Below are positions 47,233 through 55,898 of a DNA stretch of 64,000 nucleotides, piece by piece (positions within the stretch are counted from its first letter, which is position 1; each line of letters starts with the position of its first letter). The notes under the pieces were generated by a model. That model made no database searches. It saw only the letters and a program-made list of their open reading frames with translations, and was not told the DNA's origin. The stretch covers positions 1 through 64,000 of the forward strand of contig JAGGDU010000148.1 of NCBI GenBank assembly GCA_018457135.1. The letters run 5' to 3'. The position numbers and the translations under genes were made by a program. The DNA is from Trichodesmium erythraeum GBRTRLIN201. GTDB lineage: Bacteria > Cyanobacteriota > Cyanobacteriia > Cyanobacteriales > Microcoleaceae.

Positions 47233-47615
47233 TAGGGGGTCGAAATTTTTTTTTAAAACTGATGTAGCATATTTAATACATTACTCAAGAATGCTAGGCA
47301 GAATATCAATCAAATTGCAGTATAATAAGGACCTAGACAAATAACCTTGAAAACAGAATATTTATAGGCTTTCTGGTATTCATCCTCACCGTCAGGACGT
47401 GCCAGTCGGTAAATTCTGTGTAAATGCCAATTTTATCCTCTTGCTGATAGCCACAGAGCCTCCTGCCTTACCTCCTCCAAAGTGGAATTATTCAACAGGA
47501 GATGATATAAAAATTAGGCGATCGCCATAGCTAAACAATGAAAAATAGAGAATTGAGTTAGTTGACAACTTACGTTATCAAGTGATATAATAAACTAGTT
47601 GTCTTTAATAATAAT

Positions 47616-47828
47616 GTAGTAAAATTCGTCAAACCTAGAGAAGCTGGTGAAATATTAGGAGTCAACGTCCGCACTTTAGTTAGATGGGAAAAAAGTGGAG
47701 AAATAAACCCCATTAAAACACCATCAGAACAAAGTCGCCATGATATCAAACCTAATAGTAGGATATCTATAAACCGCCATCTGAATGTAAGTATCAACTT
47801 AAGAAATGGAGTCAGGAAAAACCCGTGA
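47616..47828 (+). pseudogene. N-terminal fragment of an IS607-family serine recombinase (MerR-type HTH)
   Basis: The plus-strand frame reads VVKFVKPREAGEILGVNVRT, LVRWEKSGEINPIKTPSEQS, RHDIKPNSRISINRHLN and stops at 47828. This matches the MerR-like helix-turn-helix head of IS607 TnpA recombinases (usually KPREAAxxLGVxxxTLRRWE). No ATG is present at the expected start, and the catalytic serine recombinase domain is missing. It is a dead relic of a mobile element inside the exopolysaccharide region. Confidence 0.75.
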
Positions 47829-48053
47829 ATAGCTGTGGATGAGTAACCACCGACGGCATCAGCAGCAGCAAGAAGTCAACATCAACTAGTCAGGCTATGT
47901 AGCGTTTTGTCTAAGTTTGATAAAGCAGCCCTCAAGTAAAGTCCTTTTATTCCGTTTATTATGTAAACACATTCTTTTTTTCACCTTTAGCATAACAAAC
48001 AGTCTCCAAAAACTCAGTTGTAATATATTCTATTTATCAATAAAAATTGGATT
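47829..48053. other. Short intergenic region before the Wzc-like gene
   Basis: 225 bp that may contain further scraps of the IS607 element (GATGAGTAACCACCGACGGC area), but no motif is secure. Confidence 0.3.
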
Positions 48054-50249
48054 ATGGCTATACCTATTGTTAAACGTTATTTAATTGTTTTAGAACTATA
48101 CAAGTGGGTCGGAGTCGCAACTTTTGCACTAGCATTAGGTGTTTCAGGAATAGTTGCTATGCGGCCAGTTCCTAAAGCAAAACATACAATTGCAGGTAAA
48201 CTGATAAATATTCGTCCTGCAGTATTATTTTCTGAGACTGGTACTAAAATTCAAGAACAAGCTGCCGCAGTTACTACAGAGAGGTTGCTAAATGATGAAG
48301 TTAGAAAAGTAGTAGCAGAAAAATTTTTGGTAGACCCAAAAATACTGAAATTACGACAGAAAAAAGGTATATACACAATATCTTATCAAGATACAGACAA
48401 GGCAAAAGCCCTAGAAATAGTAAATATGCTGATGGCAGAAATAGTCAAGCAAAGCCGAAAAATTAATACTACTTATCAAAGAGCTATTATTGAAGAAGTC
48501 AATAAGCGCTTGCCTGCAGCCATTGAAGAATTGAGAAACACTCAACAAGAACTACAGAAATTTGAGAGAGAAGAAGAAGCTTTGTTGATAACATCAAGAG
48601 CAGGTGCTTTACCAGGAGAGATAGCAGGTAACCGACAACAACAAACTCAGATGAAATTACAGTTAGAAGGGGTGGAAGCTCAAATTAATAGTTTAGAAGA
48701 ACAGTTAGGGTTAACTGCAGATCAAGCTTATGTAGCCCGGGCACTAGCAGCAGATCCAATTATAGCAAATCTCCGAGTAGAGTTGTATCAAGTAGAAAAT
48801 GAGTTAGATAAATTATTATTAGATTTTACAGAAAAGTATCCACCCGTAGTTGAGTTGCGTAGGCGAAAACAAGTTGCAGAACAACAACTACAACAACGTG
48901 CCGCAGAAGTTTTAGGAGGTAATGGTATTGCAGCACCATTGAGACAAGTAGAGCAAATTAGAGTTGATGCTTCTTTAGACCCTACAAGACAACAGTTAGC
49001 AGAAACTCTAATTGCTTTAAAAGCTCAAAAAGAGCAGTTACAACGACAATTACAGACAACAATTGAAACTGAGCAAAAATTACAATTAGAGTATAGAAAT
49101 ATTCCTAATAAGCAATTAGAACTGACTCAGTTGCAAGAAAAAGTTGCTCTGAAAAAGTCTCGTCTTGATCAGATGCGATCTACCTTAGAAGATGCTGAGG
49201 TAGCAGAGGCAGAGATAACTAGCAGTTTAACGGTTTCTGAGGAAGCTTATGTTAGTAAGCTAGGTAAGACAGGAGAAATAGCAATGCCTTTAATGATGGT
49301 AGGAGGAGGAATTGCAGGTATAGTTCTTGGTGGAGGTTTAATTTTTATCTTGGGAATGCTTTCTGGTAAGTTCTATTATTGGGAAGAAATTAAAATAGTT
49401 TTAAAAGAAAAAGAGGTGCCCTTATTGGGAGTATTGCCTGATGTGATAAATTTTGACCCAGATATGAAGTTAGAGAAAATGCCTTTGTTAATAGAGCGTA
49501 ATTCACCAGAACTAGAATTCTATGAAAAGTTGCGGACAAACTTGTCTCTTCAGGGAAGTCAAGCTCCAAAAGTTGTGCTTTTGAGTAGTGGAGTTAAAGG
49601 AGAAGGGAAAACATTTTGTGCTTATAATTTAGCGATCGCTGCGGCACGAGCAGGTAAACGAACACTTCTCATTGAAACCGACTTAAGGTCACCATCAAAA
49701 GCTGAGTCCCTCAAAATTTTTCCTGATCCAGATAGCTGTGTTGAACCACTCCGTTATTATGGGGATATTAATAGTTGTATTAGACAAGTATTAGAGGTAG
49801 AAAACCTTTATATTATACCTAGCCCTGCTGTTGTCAAACAACCAGGAAGAATAATAGAATCTAGTGAAATGCAAAAGTTACTTTCAGACTCCCGACATCG
49901 TTTTGATTTTGTCATTCTAGATACTTCTTGTCTGAACCAGAATAATGACGCTTTTATTCTGGAGCCATATACTGATGGAATGATTATTATAACTCGACCA
50001 TATTATACTACATCAGGTATACTGACAGAAATTATAGAACAGCTAACAAATGACGAAGAAGATGAAGAAAGTACATCTGGGCCAAAATTTTTAGGAGTTA
50101 TTGTTAACGGAGCAGATATTTCTGCAAGTTTTCAAGTTAAACCACTGGATGATTTGGATATATCTAATTCCCAGCTTTCTGACCCACCTGCACCCCGTAT
50201 CGGAGCATCTACAGCAACAGAAGTGACACAGGTTCAGAGCCGATATTAA
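48054..50249 (+). CDS. Polysaccharide co-polymerase with BY-kinase domain (Wzc-like)
   Basis: A 731-residue inner-membrane protein. A first membrane segment (WVGVATFALALGVSGIVAM) starts the Wzz domain. Residues ~150-400 are long periplasmic helices, partly coiled coil (LRNTQQELQKFEREEEALL). A second membrane segment lies near residues 410-440 (GGGIAGIVLGGGLIFILGM). The cytosolic C-terminal half is a bacterial tyrosine kinase domain with Walker A SSGVKGEGKT, Walker A' LIETDLRSPSKAE and Walker B FDFVILDTSCL. It would control chain length and export of the polysaccharide delivered to the Wza-like channel. The C-terminus has only a single Tyr (last residue) instead of the usual Tyr cluster. Confidence 0.88.
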   Translation: MAIPIVKRYLIVLELYKWVGVATFALALGVSGIVAMRPVPKAKHTIAGKLINIRPAVLFSETGTKIQEQAAAVTTERLLNDEVRKVVAEKFLVDPKILKLRQKKGIYTISYQDTDKAKALEIVNMLMAEIVKQSRKINTTYQRAIIEEVNKRLPAAIEELRNTQQELQKFEREEEALLITSRAGALPGEIAGNRQQQTQMKLQLEGVEAQINSLEEQLGLTADQAYVARALAADPIIANLRVELYQVENELDKLLLDFTEKYPPVVELRRRKQVAEQQLQQRAAEVLGGNGIAAPLRQVEQIRVDASLDPTRQQLAETLIALKAQKEQLQRQLQTTIETEQKLQLEYRNIPNKQLELTQLQEKVALKKSRLDQMRSTLEDAEVAEAEITSSLTVSEEAYVSKLGKTGEIAMPLMMVGGGIAGIVLGGGLIFILGMLSGKFYYWEEIKIVLKEKEVPLLGVLPDVINFDPDMKLEKMPLLIERNSPELEFYEKLRTNLSLQGSQAPKVVLLSSGVKGEGKTFCAYNLAIAAARAGKRTLLIETDLRSPSKAESLKIFPDPDSCVEPLRYYGDINSCIRQVLEVENLYIIPSPAVVKQPGRIIESSEMQKLLSDSRHRFDFVILDTSCLNQNNDAFILEPYTDGMIIITRPYYTTSGILTEIIEQLTNDEEDEESTSGPKFLGVIVNGADISASFQVKPLDDLDISNSQLSDPPAPRIGASTATEVTQVQSRY

Positions 50250-50574
50250 TATTATACATCACAGCATTTATCTAAGTGATTTTCTTCTTGTTTGAATTGT
50301 GACTACAGTTGACAGCAGCTCAAGGGTTTAAAGAAAAAAGACGACAGCATTTTTAAAATTGATGAACCAGATCATCATCAGCCAAAACCAGTAGGGAGGT
50401 TATATGCAAAATTCCTACTGGAGTATACCGCGCAGGAAAATTGCTCTGATGTACCTTCACCCCAGACCAGAAAAAAGTTGAGGAAGGATCAAAATATAGG
50501 GACAGGAGTTAATGTTTCTGCTATGCAATTTCAGTGAAGTCACAACACTCCCACTGTAAAGGCCAGGGAGTATA
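50250..50574. other. intergenic between wzc-like gene and psbV2
   Basis: 325 bp between convergent genes. No strong terminator is recognised; short frames have no protein-like content. Confidence 0.4.
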
Positions 50575-51072
50575 TCAGCGAACATTTTCTACTCCCCAAT
50601 AAGGAGCTTTCTGTGCAGCCCTTAAAATAAATGCCGCTATATTTTCTACTTCCTGTTGAGACATCCAATTTTCAGTAATTTGACGACAGAAAAGTGTATA
50701 ACTACTACCGTCATATATCATCGGGTCTCTCAAGAAAGCAACTAAGTTATTCAGATCATCTCTTGGAGGTGTTGCTCCCTTAAGTTTTTCCAAGGATAGA
50801 GATACTGAAGGATTAACTAAATTTGCCCCCCCTACATGACAATTTAGACAATTTTTAGCAAAAGTTTGTTTACCCTCAGATAAATCTTCAGCAGAAAAAT
50901 TCTTTAGCTCACCTTGCTTATTTAATTTAATTCCTACTGGTATTTCTGCATCTAAATACCTTTTGACATATGAATCTACAGCAGCTTGAACTGGTTGAGT
51001 ATCAAAAATTATTACCTGAACAATAATTAATATTGTTAGTACAAAACGAATCAGTAATGATTTATTCAACAT
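50575..51072 (-). CDS. psbV2: Cytochrome c PsbV2 (cytochrome c550-like)
   Basis: A 165-residue c-type cytochrome. Residues 1-30 are a signal peptide (cut after VQA) that sends it to the thylakoid lumen. The heme site is CLNCHVGG. A PsbV-like region LVNPSVSLSLEKLKGATPPR with DLNNLVAFLRDP follows. At the place of the PsbV distal histidine the sequence reads SSYTLFCRQI; a Cys there matches characterised PsbV2 of Thermosynechococcus, whose heme has His and Cys axial ligands. The end AAQKAPYWGVENVR differs from PsbV. It lies just downstream of psbV, as usual. Its role is unclear; it can partly replace PsbV in PSII in some species. Confidence 0.85.
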   Translation of the reverse strand: MLNKSLLIRFVLTILIIVQVIIFDTQPVQAAVDSYVKRYLDAEIPVGIKLNKQGELKNFSAEDLSEGKQTFAKNCLNCHVGGANLVNPSVSLSLEKLKGATPPRDDLNNLVAFLRDPMIYDGSSYTLFCRQITENWMSQQEVENIAAFILRAAQKAPYWGVENVR

Positions 51073-51339
51073 GATACTTTAATTACTTTGGTAACTAGGT
51101 AGGTAGTTTTAATTGTTCTAAAAATTGATGAATTCAAAACAGTGAGAAACAGTTTATAAATTGCTTCTAGTTTCTTTTTGAAATTTTTTGTAAAAACGTA
51201 AATTTTATGCCTACCTATTTATAAATATTAAACATCAATAACTGATTTTAGATTAGGGTTTAATTAACAGAAAACTTTATCTCCCATCAAAAAAACAATA
51301 ATCTAAAATCATTAATCAATATTTTCAACAAAAAGAATA

Positions 51340-51849
51340 TTAGCGGAAGATTTTACCGCCTCCCCACTGTTTACCTAGAACTTTAGGTTGTACAAGAATG
51401 TAACCGGCGATCGCATATAGATCATCCTCAGTGAGATTTCTCATTTCTGGGTAAATATCAGCACTCTTGATACTTGGGTGAAATTCAGATATCTCAATAA
51501 ACCCATCATAAGTAGTAGGGTTTTGCATATAGTCTATCAGACCTTCTATGTTATCTCGTGCTGGATAGGCCAATGCTAAAGTTTCTGGGTCTAAAGAAAC
51601 ATCAGGATTTGTTTTGGTAATTCCTCCTACATGACACTGAGAACAAACATTAGTAAATTCCCTTTTGCCTTGTGTGTATTCTTTAATAGTAAGTACAACT
51701 TCTTTGTCCTCATTCAGAGGTAAAGTACGAACATTATCATCTAATTTGGCAGCAGTGGCACTGTTGATGAACGTTGTAAATGTCAGCAATACTATAAAAA
51801 CCACAGATATGAAAAATTTTTTCAAGTTTCTTCTCCTTAAAACTGGCAA
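51340..51849 (-). CDS. psbV: Photosystem II cytochrome c550 (PsbV)
   Basis: A 169-residue protein with a ~34-residue signal peptide (cut after ATA-A), giving a mature lumenal protein of about 135 residues. It has the heme motif CSQCHVGGITKTNPDVSL, the second His ligand in EFHPSIKSADIYPEM, and a typical C-terminus DLYAIAGYILVQPKVLGKQW. PsbV is an extrinsic subunit that stabilises the manganese cluster of photosystem II. psbV2 lies 267 bp downstream on the same strand. The spacer between them holds only AT-rich sequence. It is intact and highly typical. Confidence 0.95.
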   Translation of the reverse strand: MPVLRRRNLKKFFISVVFIVLLTFTTFINSATAAKLDDNVRTLPLNEDKEVVLTIKEYTQGKREFTNVCSQCHVGGITKTNPDVSLDPETLALAYPARDNIEGLIDYMQNPTTYDGFIEISEFHPSIKSADIYPEMRNLTEDDLYAIAGYILVQPKVLGKQWGGGKIFR

Positions 51850-51999
51850 GTTAGTTAATCAACCAATACAAGTATGTTGATTACTAGAAATATTTATGCA
51901 GGAACCAAAAGTTACAAAACTTTAGGTTTGTTTAACTTTTCTCTAATTTTTATTTATCGGTCTTCAGGTGTCAATTAGTCAAGTACTTAATAACTTTTA

Positions 52000-52185
52000 T
52001 TAGGAATCAGACTTTTGTTGTTGAGCTAGTAAATGAGACATAATTGCTTTGGCATCCTCTAAGGCCAAACGAGTTTGAGAATGTTTATAAGAAATCCTCA
52101 TTTGGTCACACAGACGAAGTACCTCATTTACATGGACATTAAAGTCTTCCGCTATTTCTTGGATTGATATATCTGCAAAACCCAT
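52000..52185 (-). CDS. Small conserved cyanobacterial protein, HTH/IF2-N-like
   Basis: A 61-residue protein, MGFADISIQEIAEDFNVHVN followed by EVLRLCDQMRISYKHSQTRL and ALEDAKAIMSHLLAQQQK. The pattern (IxEIAxxFNxxxxEVxxLCxxLxIxYKxxxTxLxLEDAKxI) is a small winged helix-turn-helix-like or IF2-N-like fold, which I recognise as conserved in cyanobacteria. Function is unknown, possibly nucleic-acid binding. It lies 150 bp upstream of psbV on the same strand. Confidence 0.6.
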   Translation of the reverse strand: MGFADISIQEIAEDFNVHVNEVLRLCDQMRISYKHSQTRLALEDAKAIMSHLLAQQQKSDS

Positions 52186-52530
52186 AATATTTTGTTAATT
52201 TATATTTTAATTTAATTTAGATAAAGCTAATAAAAAAATTTTTGACAACAGTTCTCAGGGGGGTTATTGGGACTGACAAGTAAAAAATAAACTTAATTAT
52301 AGACAGACAAAGGACCATATCTCCCAAAAGCATAAGTCCTTGGAAAAGCAAAGGTTTTAGATAGTTTTAGATAATAGACAGAATGATTTGGCCCAGACTA
52401 AGATTTGCTGAGTTCTGCTGCCTTCTCCAGGCATTTTTTCTCTCAGAAAATTTGTCAGTACCATAAGGACATTTTTCATGTTCTCGGGCCAATTCACCCC
52501 TTTTTACTTCAGCCATCAAAAACTGAGAAT
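52186..52530. other. intergenic downstream of accD
   Basis: 345 bp with no frame recognised. GGGGGGTTATTGGGACTG near 52257 is a GC-rich patch without clear pairing. Confidence 0.4.
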
Positions 52531-53511
52531 TTAACCCTGAGGTGTGGGTTGAATTTTATTATCAGTTGTTGATAAATTATGTGACTCTGCCTGAAAGGGT
52601 AAATGACAGTGTGGTCCAGTTTCTAATGATTCATCGGAAATTAAGGTAAGAGAATGAGGTTTATGCAAGCGAATTAACTTAACTAGAGTTTTCTTTAACT
52701 GGGTACGAGGTACAATGGCATCTATAAAACCATGTTTCAATAGATACTCAGAAGTCTGAAAGTTTTCGGGTAGCTTTTCACGAACTGTTTGTTCAATCAC
52801 CCGCCGTCCAGCAAAACCTATTGTGGCTTTTGGTTCAGCGATAATAATATCTCCAAGCATGGCAAAACTTGCAGTTACACCACCTGTAGTCGGATGAGTT
52901 AAAATTGGAATATATAGCTGTTTAGCTTCTCTATGCTGTTCTAGAGCACCAGAGATCTTGGCCATTTGCATCAGACTTAAAAGACCTTCTTGCATTCTGG
53001 CTCCACCAGAAGCACAAATAATTATTACAGGTAAACTTTCTTGAGTGGCCTTTTCGATTAATCTGGTCAGTTTTTCTCCCACAACTGAACCCATACTTCC
53101 TCCCATAAATCCAAAGTCCATAACTCCCAAGGCCACAGGTTCAGTTTCAATATTGCCGATACCTGTCTGTACAGCATCTGGAAGCCCAGTTTTTCTTTGA
53201 TATTCAAGGAGTCGATCACTGTATGGTTTGCGATCGCTAAATTTTAAAGGGTCTGTTGCTCTGAGTTCTGGGTCAATTGGCACCCAGGTGTTAAAATCTA
53301 TTAATTGCTGAATTCGCTGTTCACTAGATACTCGTATATGGTGTGTGCATTCTGGGCAAACCATTTGATTTGCTTGTAGGTCTTTTGTGTAAGTCAGAGT
53401 ACCACAAGCTTCACATTTGATCCAAAGTCCATCAGCAATTTCTCGCTCAGGTCTCTGTTGAGGGTCCTGAGATGATTTCCGTCGATTTGCAAACCAATCA
53501 AATAGAGACAT
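52531..53511 (-). CDS. accD: Acetyl-CoA carboxylase carboxyltransferase subunit beta
   Basis: A 326-residue protein. An N-terminal zinc ribbon ([20 protein letters not shown] with PEC) is followed by the crotonase-like carboxyltransferase fold, with [20 protein letters not shown] and [20 protein letters not shown] as acetyl-CoA binding motifs and [20 protein letters not shown] near the end. With AccA it transfers the carboxyl group from biotin to acetyl-CoA, the first committed step of fatty acid synthesis in the cytosol. The last ~30 residues are a variable tail. No other acc gene is adjacent, as is normal in cyanobacteria. Confidence 0.95.
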   Translation of the reverse strand: MSLFDWFANRRKSSQDPQQRPEREIADGLWIKCEACGTLTYTKDLQANQMVCPECTHHIRVSSEQRIQQLIDFNTWVPIDPELRATDPLKFSDRKPYSDRLLEYQRKTGLPDAVQTGIGNIETEPVALGVMDFGFMGGSMGSVVGEKLTRLIEKATQESLPVIIICASGGARMQEGLLSLMQMAKISGALEQHREAKQLYIPILTHPTTGGVTASFAMLGDIIIAEPKATIGFAGRRVIEQTVREKLPENFQTSEYLLKHGFIDAIVPRTQLKKTLVKLIRLHKPHSLTLISDESLETGPHCHLPFQAESHNLSTTDNKIQPTPQG

Positions 53512-53840
53512 TAAAATATTTTTGAGTTAATTATTTTGTGATTATACTTTTGCTAAAGCTCACCATTATACTTTTATTAAAATAAGTTTTCAGGCAAAAA
53601 ATCTTTAGTTCTACAAGTTAAGGTTAGAGCAATATAAGAAAATTCTGGATGAGTACATTGATGACATACTTTGTTATGCCATTAAAATTCTATATCCTAA
53701 TTTCTGTTCATGGACTATAAATTCAAGTAATCTATGTAATATTGTAAAATTTAGTTTGATAATTTTGGTGTATTTTTATATAAAAAACTGTGGCCAAACT
53801 CCCTAATCTCTAAAAATCAAGATTAGAACTCAGGGAAAAA
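53512..53840. other. intergenic between accD and pilD
   Basis: 329 bp, AT-rich, with stops in all frames and no structure recognised. Confidence 0.4.
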
Positions 53841-54662
53841 TTAGAACCCAGGAAAAAAAAGATTAAGGTAAGTAGATAGTATATTATCACCCCAGATAAC
53901 GGTTAAACCAGCCCCCATTGCTAAAAATGGTCCAAAAGGTATTGGTTGTCGTCGATCTAGTAAACGTAAGGCGATCGCTCCTCCACCAACAAGTGCTCCC
54001 ATAGCACAGGCCAGAAAACAAGTTAATAATAAATATTTCCAGCCCAACCAAGCTCCTATCATCGCTGCTAGTTTGGCATCTCCTCCACCCATAACTGTTT
54101 GCCCAAAAGCTATGGAACCAAATATAGATATTAAGTCAAAAAGCCATAGACCAACTACCGCTCCAATAATACCTATTATCAAATAATTTACTAGATTATT
54201 TACTTGAAAATTTTCTTCAAATGTGGTAAGCATTTGAAAAAACAAACCTACAATTAACCCTGATTGAGTTAAAGGATTAGGCAGAGTCATAGTGTCCAAG
54301 TCAATCATAGACAAAGCCAGTAACCAACTAAAAAAAAACCAGTAGCCTAGGGTAGAGATAGTAATTCCAAATTTCCCAAAAACAACTAAAAATAGTAAGG
54401 CTGTAATTAATTCTACTATTGGATAGCGAATAGAAATAGGGCTATGACAATGACCACAACGTCCGCGCAACCGTAGCCAACCAAATATAGGGATATTTTC
54501 TGTAGCTTTTAATCTACTATGACATTTGGGACATCGAGATGGAGGCCACAGAATAGATAATCCTGCAGGTATCCGATAAATGACAACGTTGAGAAAGCTA
54601 CCAATAGATGCGCCTAGGGGAAATACAATTAGAGTTAGAGGCCACATTATAAGTAAATCCAT
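53841..54662 (-). CDS. pilD: Prepilin peptidase / N-methyltransferase (A24 family)
   Basis: A 273-residue membrane protein with about eight hydrophobic segments. The N-terminal cytosolic loop keeps the zinc-binding pairs CPKCHSRL and CGHCHSP of the methyltransferase part. The two catalytic Asp sites of the aspartic peptidase are in LSMIDLDTMTLPN and GGGDAKLAAMIGAWLGW. PilD cuts the leader peptides of type IV prepilins and methylates the new N-terminus, needed for gliding, DNA uptake and secretion. It is monocistronic here and of normal length. Confidence 0.95.
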   Translation of the reverse strand: MDLLIMWPLTLIVFPLGASIGSFLNVVIYRIPAGLSILWPPSRCPKCHSRLKATENIPIFGWLRLRGRCGHCHSPISIRYPIVELITALLFLVVFGKFGITISTLGYWFFFSWLLALSMIDLDTMTLPNPLTQSGLIVGLFFQMLTTFEENFQVNNLVNYLIIGIIGAVVGLWLFDLISIFGSIAFGQTVMGGGDAKLAAMIGAWLGWKYLLLTCFLACAMGALVGGGAIALRLLDRRQPIPFGPFLAMGAGLTVIWGDNILSTYLNLFFPGF

Positions 54663-55050
54663 ATAATTATCAAAAGTTCAAAGTGACATTCCTAGCTTTT
54701 GAGGTTACTTCCTTCTAATCTTTTCTCATTACTTCTGGCATAATTAATTTTACAGTCAAGTGAAGATTTGTTAACTTAATTAGTGTATCGTGCCAATTGC
54801 TCATGAGCCTATACCTGATGGCTTAAAAGAAAAAAGTTTGACCAATACTCCAATAAACCCATCACCAAATTATTCTATCTACCACTACTATCTAGGGCTA
54901 CTAATATTCTTATATCCTGAAATAGGAATAACTTTGAGATTTTCTGGGGGTTCGTAGATGGAGTTTGATCATCCCTTTAAGAGTCGAAATTTTCACTGTT
55001 TAAGGAGCCAAGTTCTATATGGCGGAGAGTATAAAATCAAAACTAATTTA
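54663..55050. other. intergenic, no gene seen
   Basis: 388 bp with no frame that I recognise; a mildly GC-richer patch near 54960-55020 has no clear structure. Confidence 0.4.
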
Positions 55051-55311
55051 TCAATAAATTTTTGATTCAATCAACTCTAAAGGGACAAAAAATTCCCCTG
55101 GTAATAAAATTGGCTTTTGGGAGAATATTAGACCAGCTCGATAACTAATGAGACTAATGGCCACACCTTGAGGAAGTCTAACTTGGCTAGGATGGGTCTC
55201 GAGATAAGTGCGATAGAGCAATTTTGCTAATTTTTGTAGGTATGGAGTCAGTAATAGGGCAATATTTGAACCTACATACTTTACTGGTCTTTTTTGTGTA
55301 GTGTTTACCAC
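55051..55311 (-). CDS. Conserved cyanobacterial protein of unknown function
   Basis: An 86-residue protein (MVNTTQKRPVKYVGSNIALL with TPYLQKLAKLLYRTYLETHP, LPQGVAISLISYRAGLIFSQ, ILLPGEFFVPLELIESKI). The alternation of a helix and a short strand-rich half with LPGEFF looks conserved rather than random. I do not know its family name or function. It has no signal peptide or membrane segment. It lies alone, next to a decayed duplication. Confidence 0.5.
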   Translation of the reverse strand: MVNTTQKRPVKYVGSNIALLLTPYLQKLAKLLYRTYLETHPSQVRLPQGVAISLISYRAGLIFSQKPILLPGEFFVPLELIESKIY

Positions 55312-55429
55312 AAGAAACTCTAATAGATATTTTATAGATGTATTTGCTACTGTGAACTACCCCAGCAGAAGTCAGGATAAATCCTATTATTGAGGGTATG
55401 CAATTCCTTTGACCTAAGTAAACTCTAAC

Positions 55430-55567
55430 GTTTTACATTTGCTCAGTCCTTTAAAAGGATAACTCTGATACTTATGAAGGTTAAATTACTTCCCACGGGG
55501 ATACCGTGTGAGGACCTAGTCCCAGATTTCAGACATTAGCAAGTGCTGTCTTTCGGTGCATGGCCTC
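55430..55567. other. Structured GC-richer non-coding segment
   Basis: Within otherwise AT-rich DNA, this stretch has nested inverted repeats: CACGG/CCGTG around GGATA, TGAGG-A-CC with GGCCTCA, and AGCA/TGCT inside AGAC/GTCT. It ends where the duplicated sulfotransferase sequence begins. It could be an RNA element, the end of an insertion sequence, or a duplication boundary; I cannot decide. Confidence 0.35.
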
Positions 55568-55885
55568 AAATAAGTCAAGGGAAGCTTATAACTACAGCAT
55601 CATCTAGTATTCTATTGTCTAATGTCTCTAAACCTATTATCAAGAAAAATTCTAATCAATATCTGAGTAAGGCAACAAAAAAAGAAATCAAAATTTTTGA
55701 AAGTTAGGAGAATTTAGAACGTTTAGTCACGAAGAAATTGCTTAGTTTAATTTACAAAATGAAAAAACTAAAGCTCTAGTCAGAGATATTATGGATGTCA
55801 AAGATAAAAAACGACGAGAACAATAATTATTTTTACTGAAAGCTATTAAATATCACTGATCAATAGATAATAAAATCTATGATCA
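55568..55885 (+). pseudogene. Decayed duplicate of sulfotransferase 3' end
   Basis: It follows the sequence of the intact sulfotransferase gene from about 62418 to 62778, with many substitutions, a ~60-bp deletion after AATTTTTGAAAGT, and stops in frame. It retains recognisable blocks such as AAACCTATTATCAAGAAAAA and AAAGATAAAAAACGACGAGA. No 5' part of the gene is present. It is directly followed by a decayed chrA copy, as in the intact locus. Confidence 0.9.
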
Positions 55886-55898
55886 GGATGTTTATAAA

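Noticed and set aside
47015-47344. Plus-strand frame of 109 codons over the caspase gene end
   Set aside because: It is an out-of-frame reading of the variable region plus the polypyrimidine tract; the FGE frame is clearly the real one.
55430-55567. 6S RNA or tmRNA
   Set aside because: Some stems look RNA-like, but I could not match conserved bubbles or a tag-peptide frame, so it is left unresolved.
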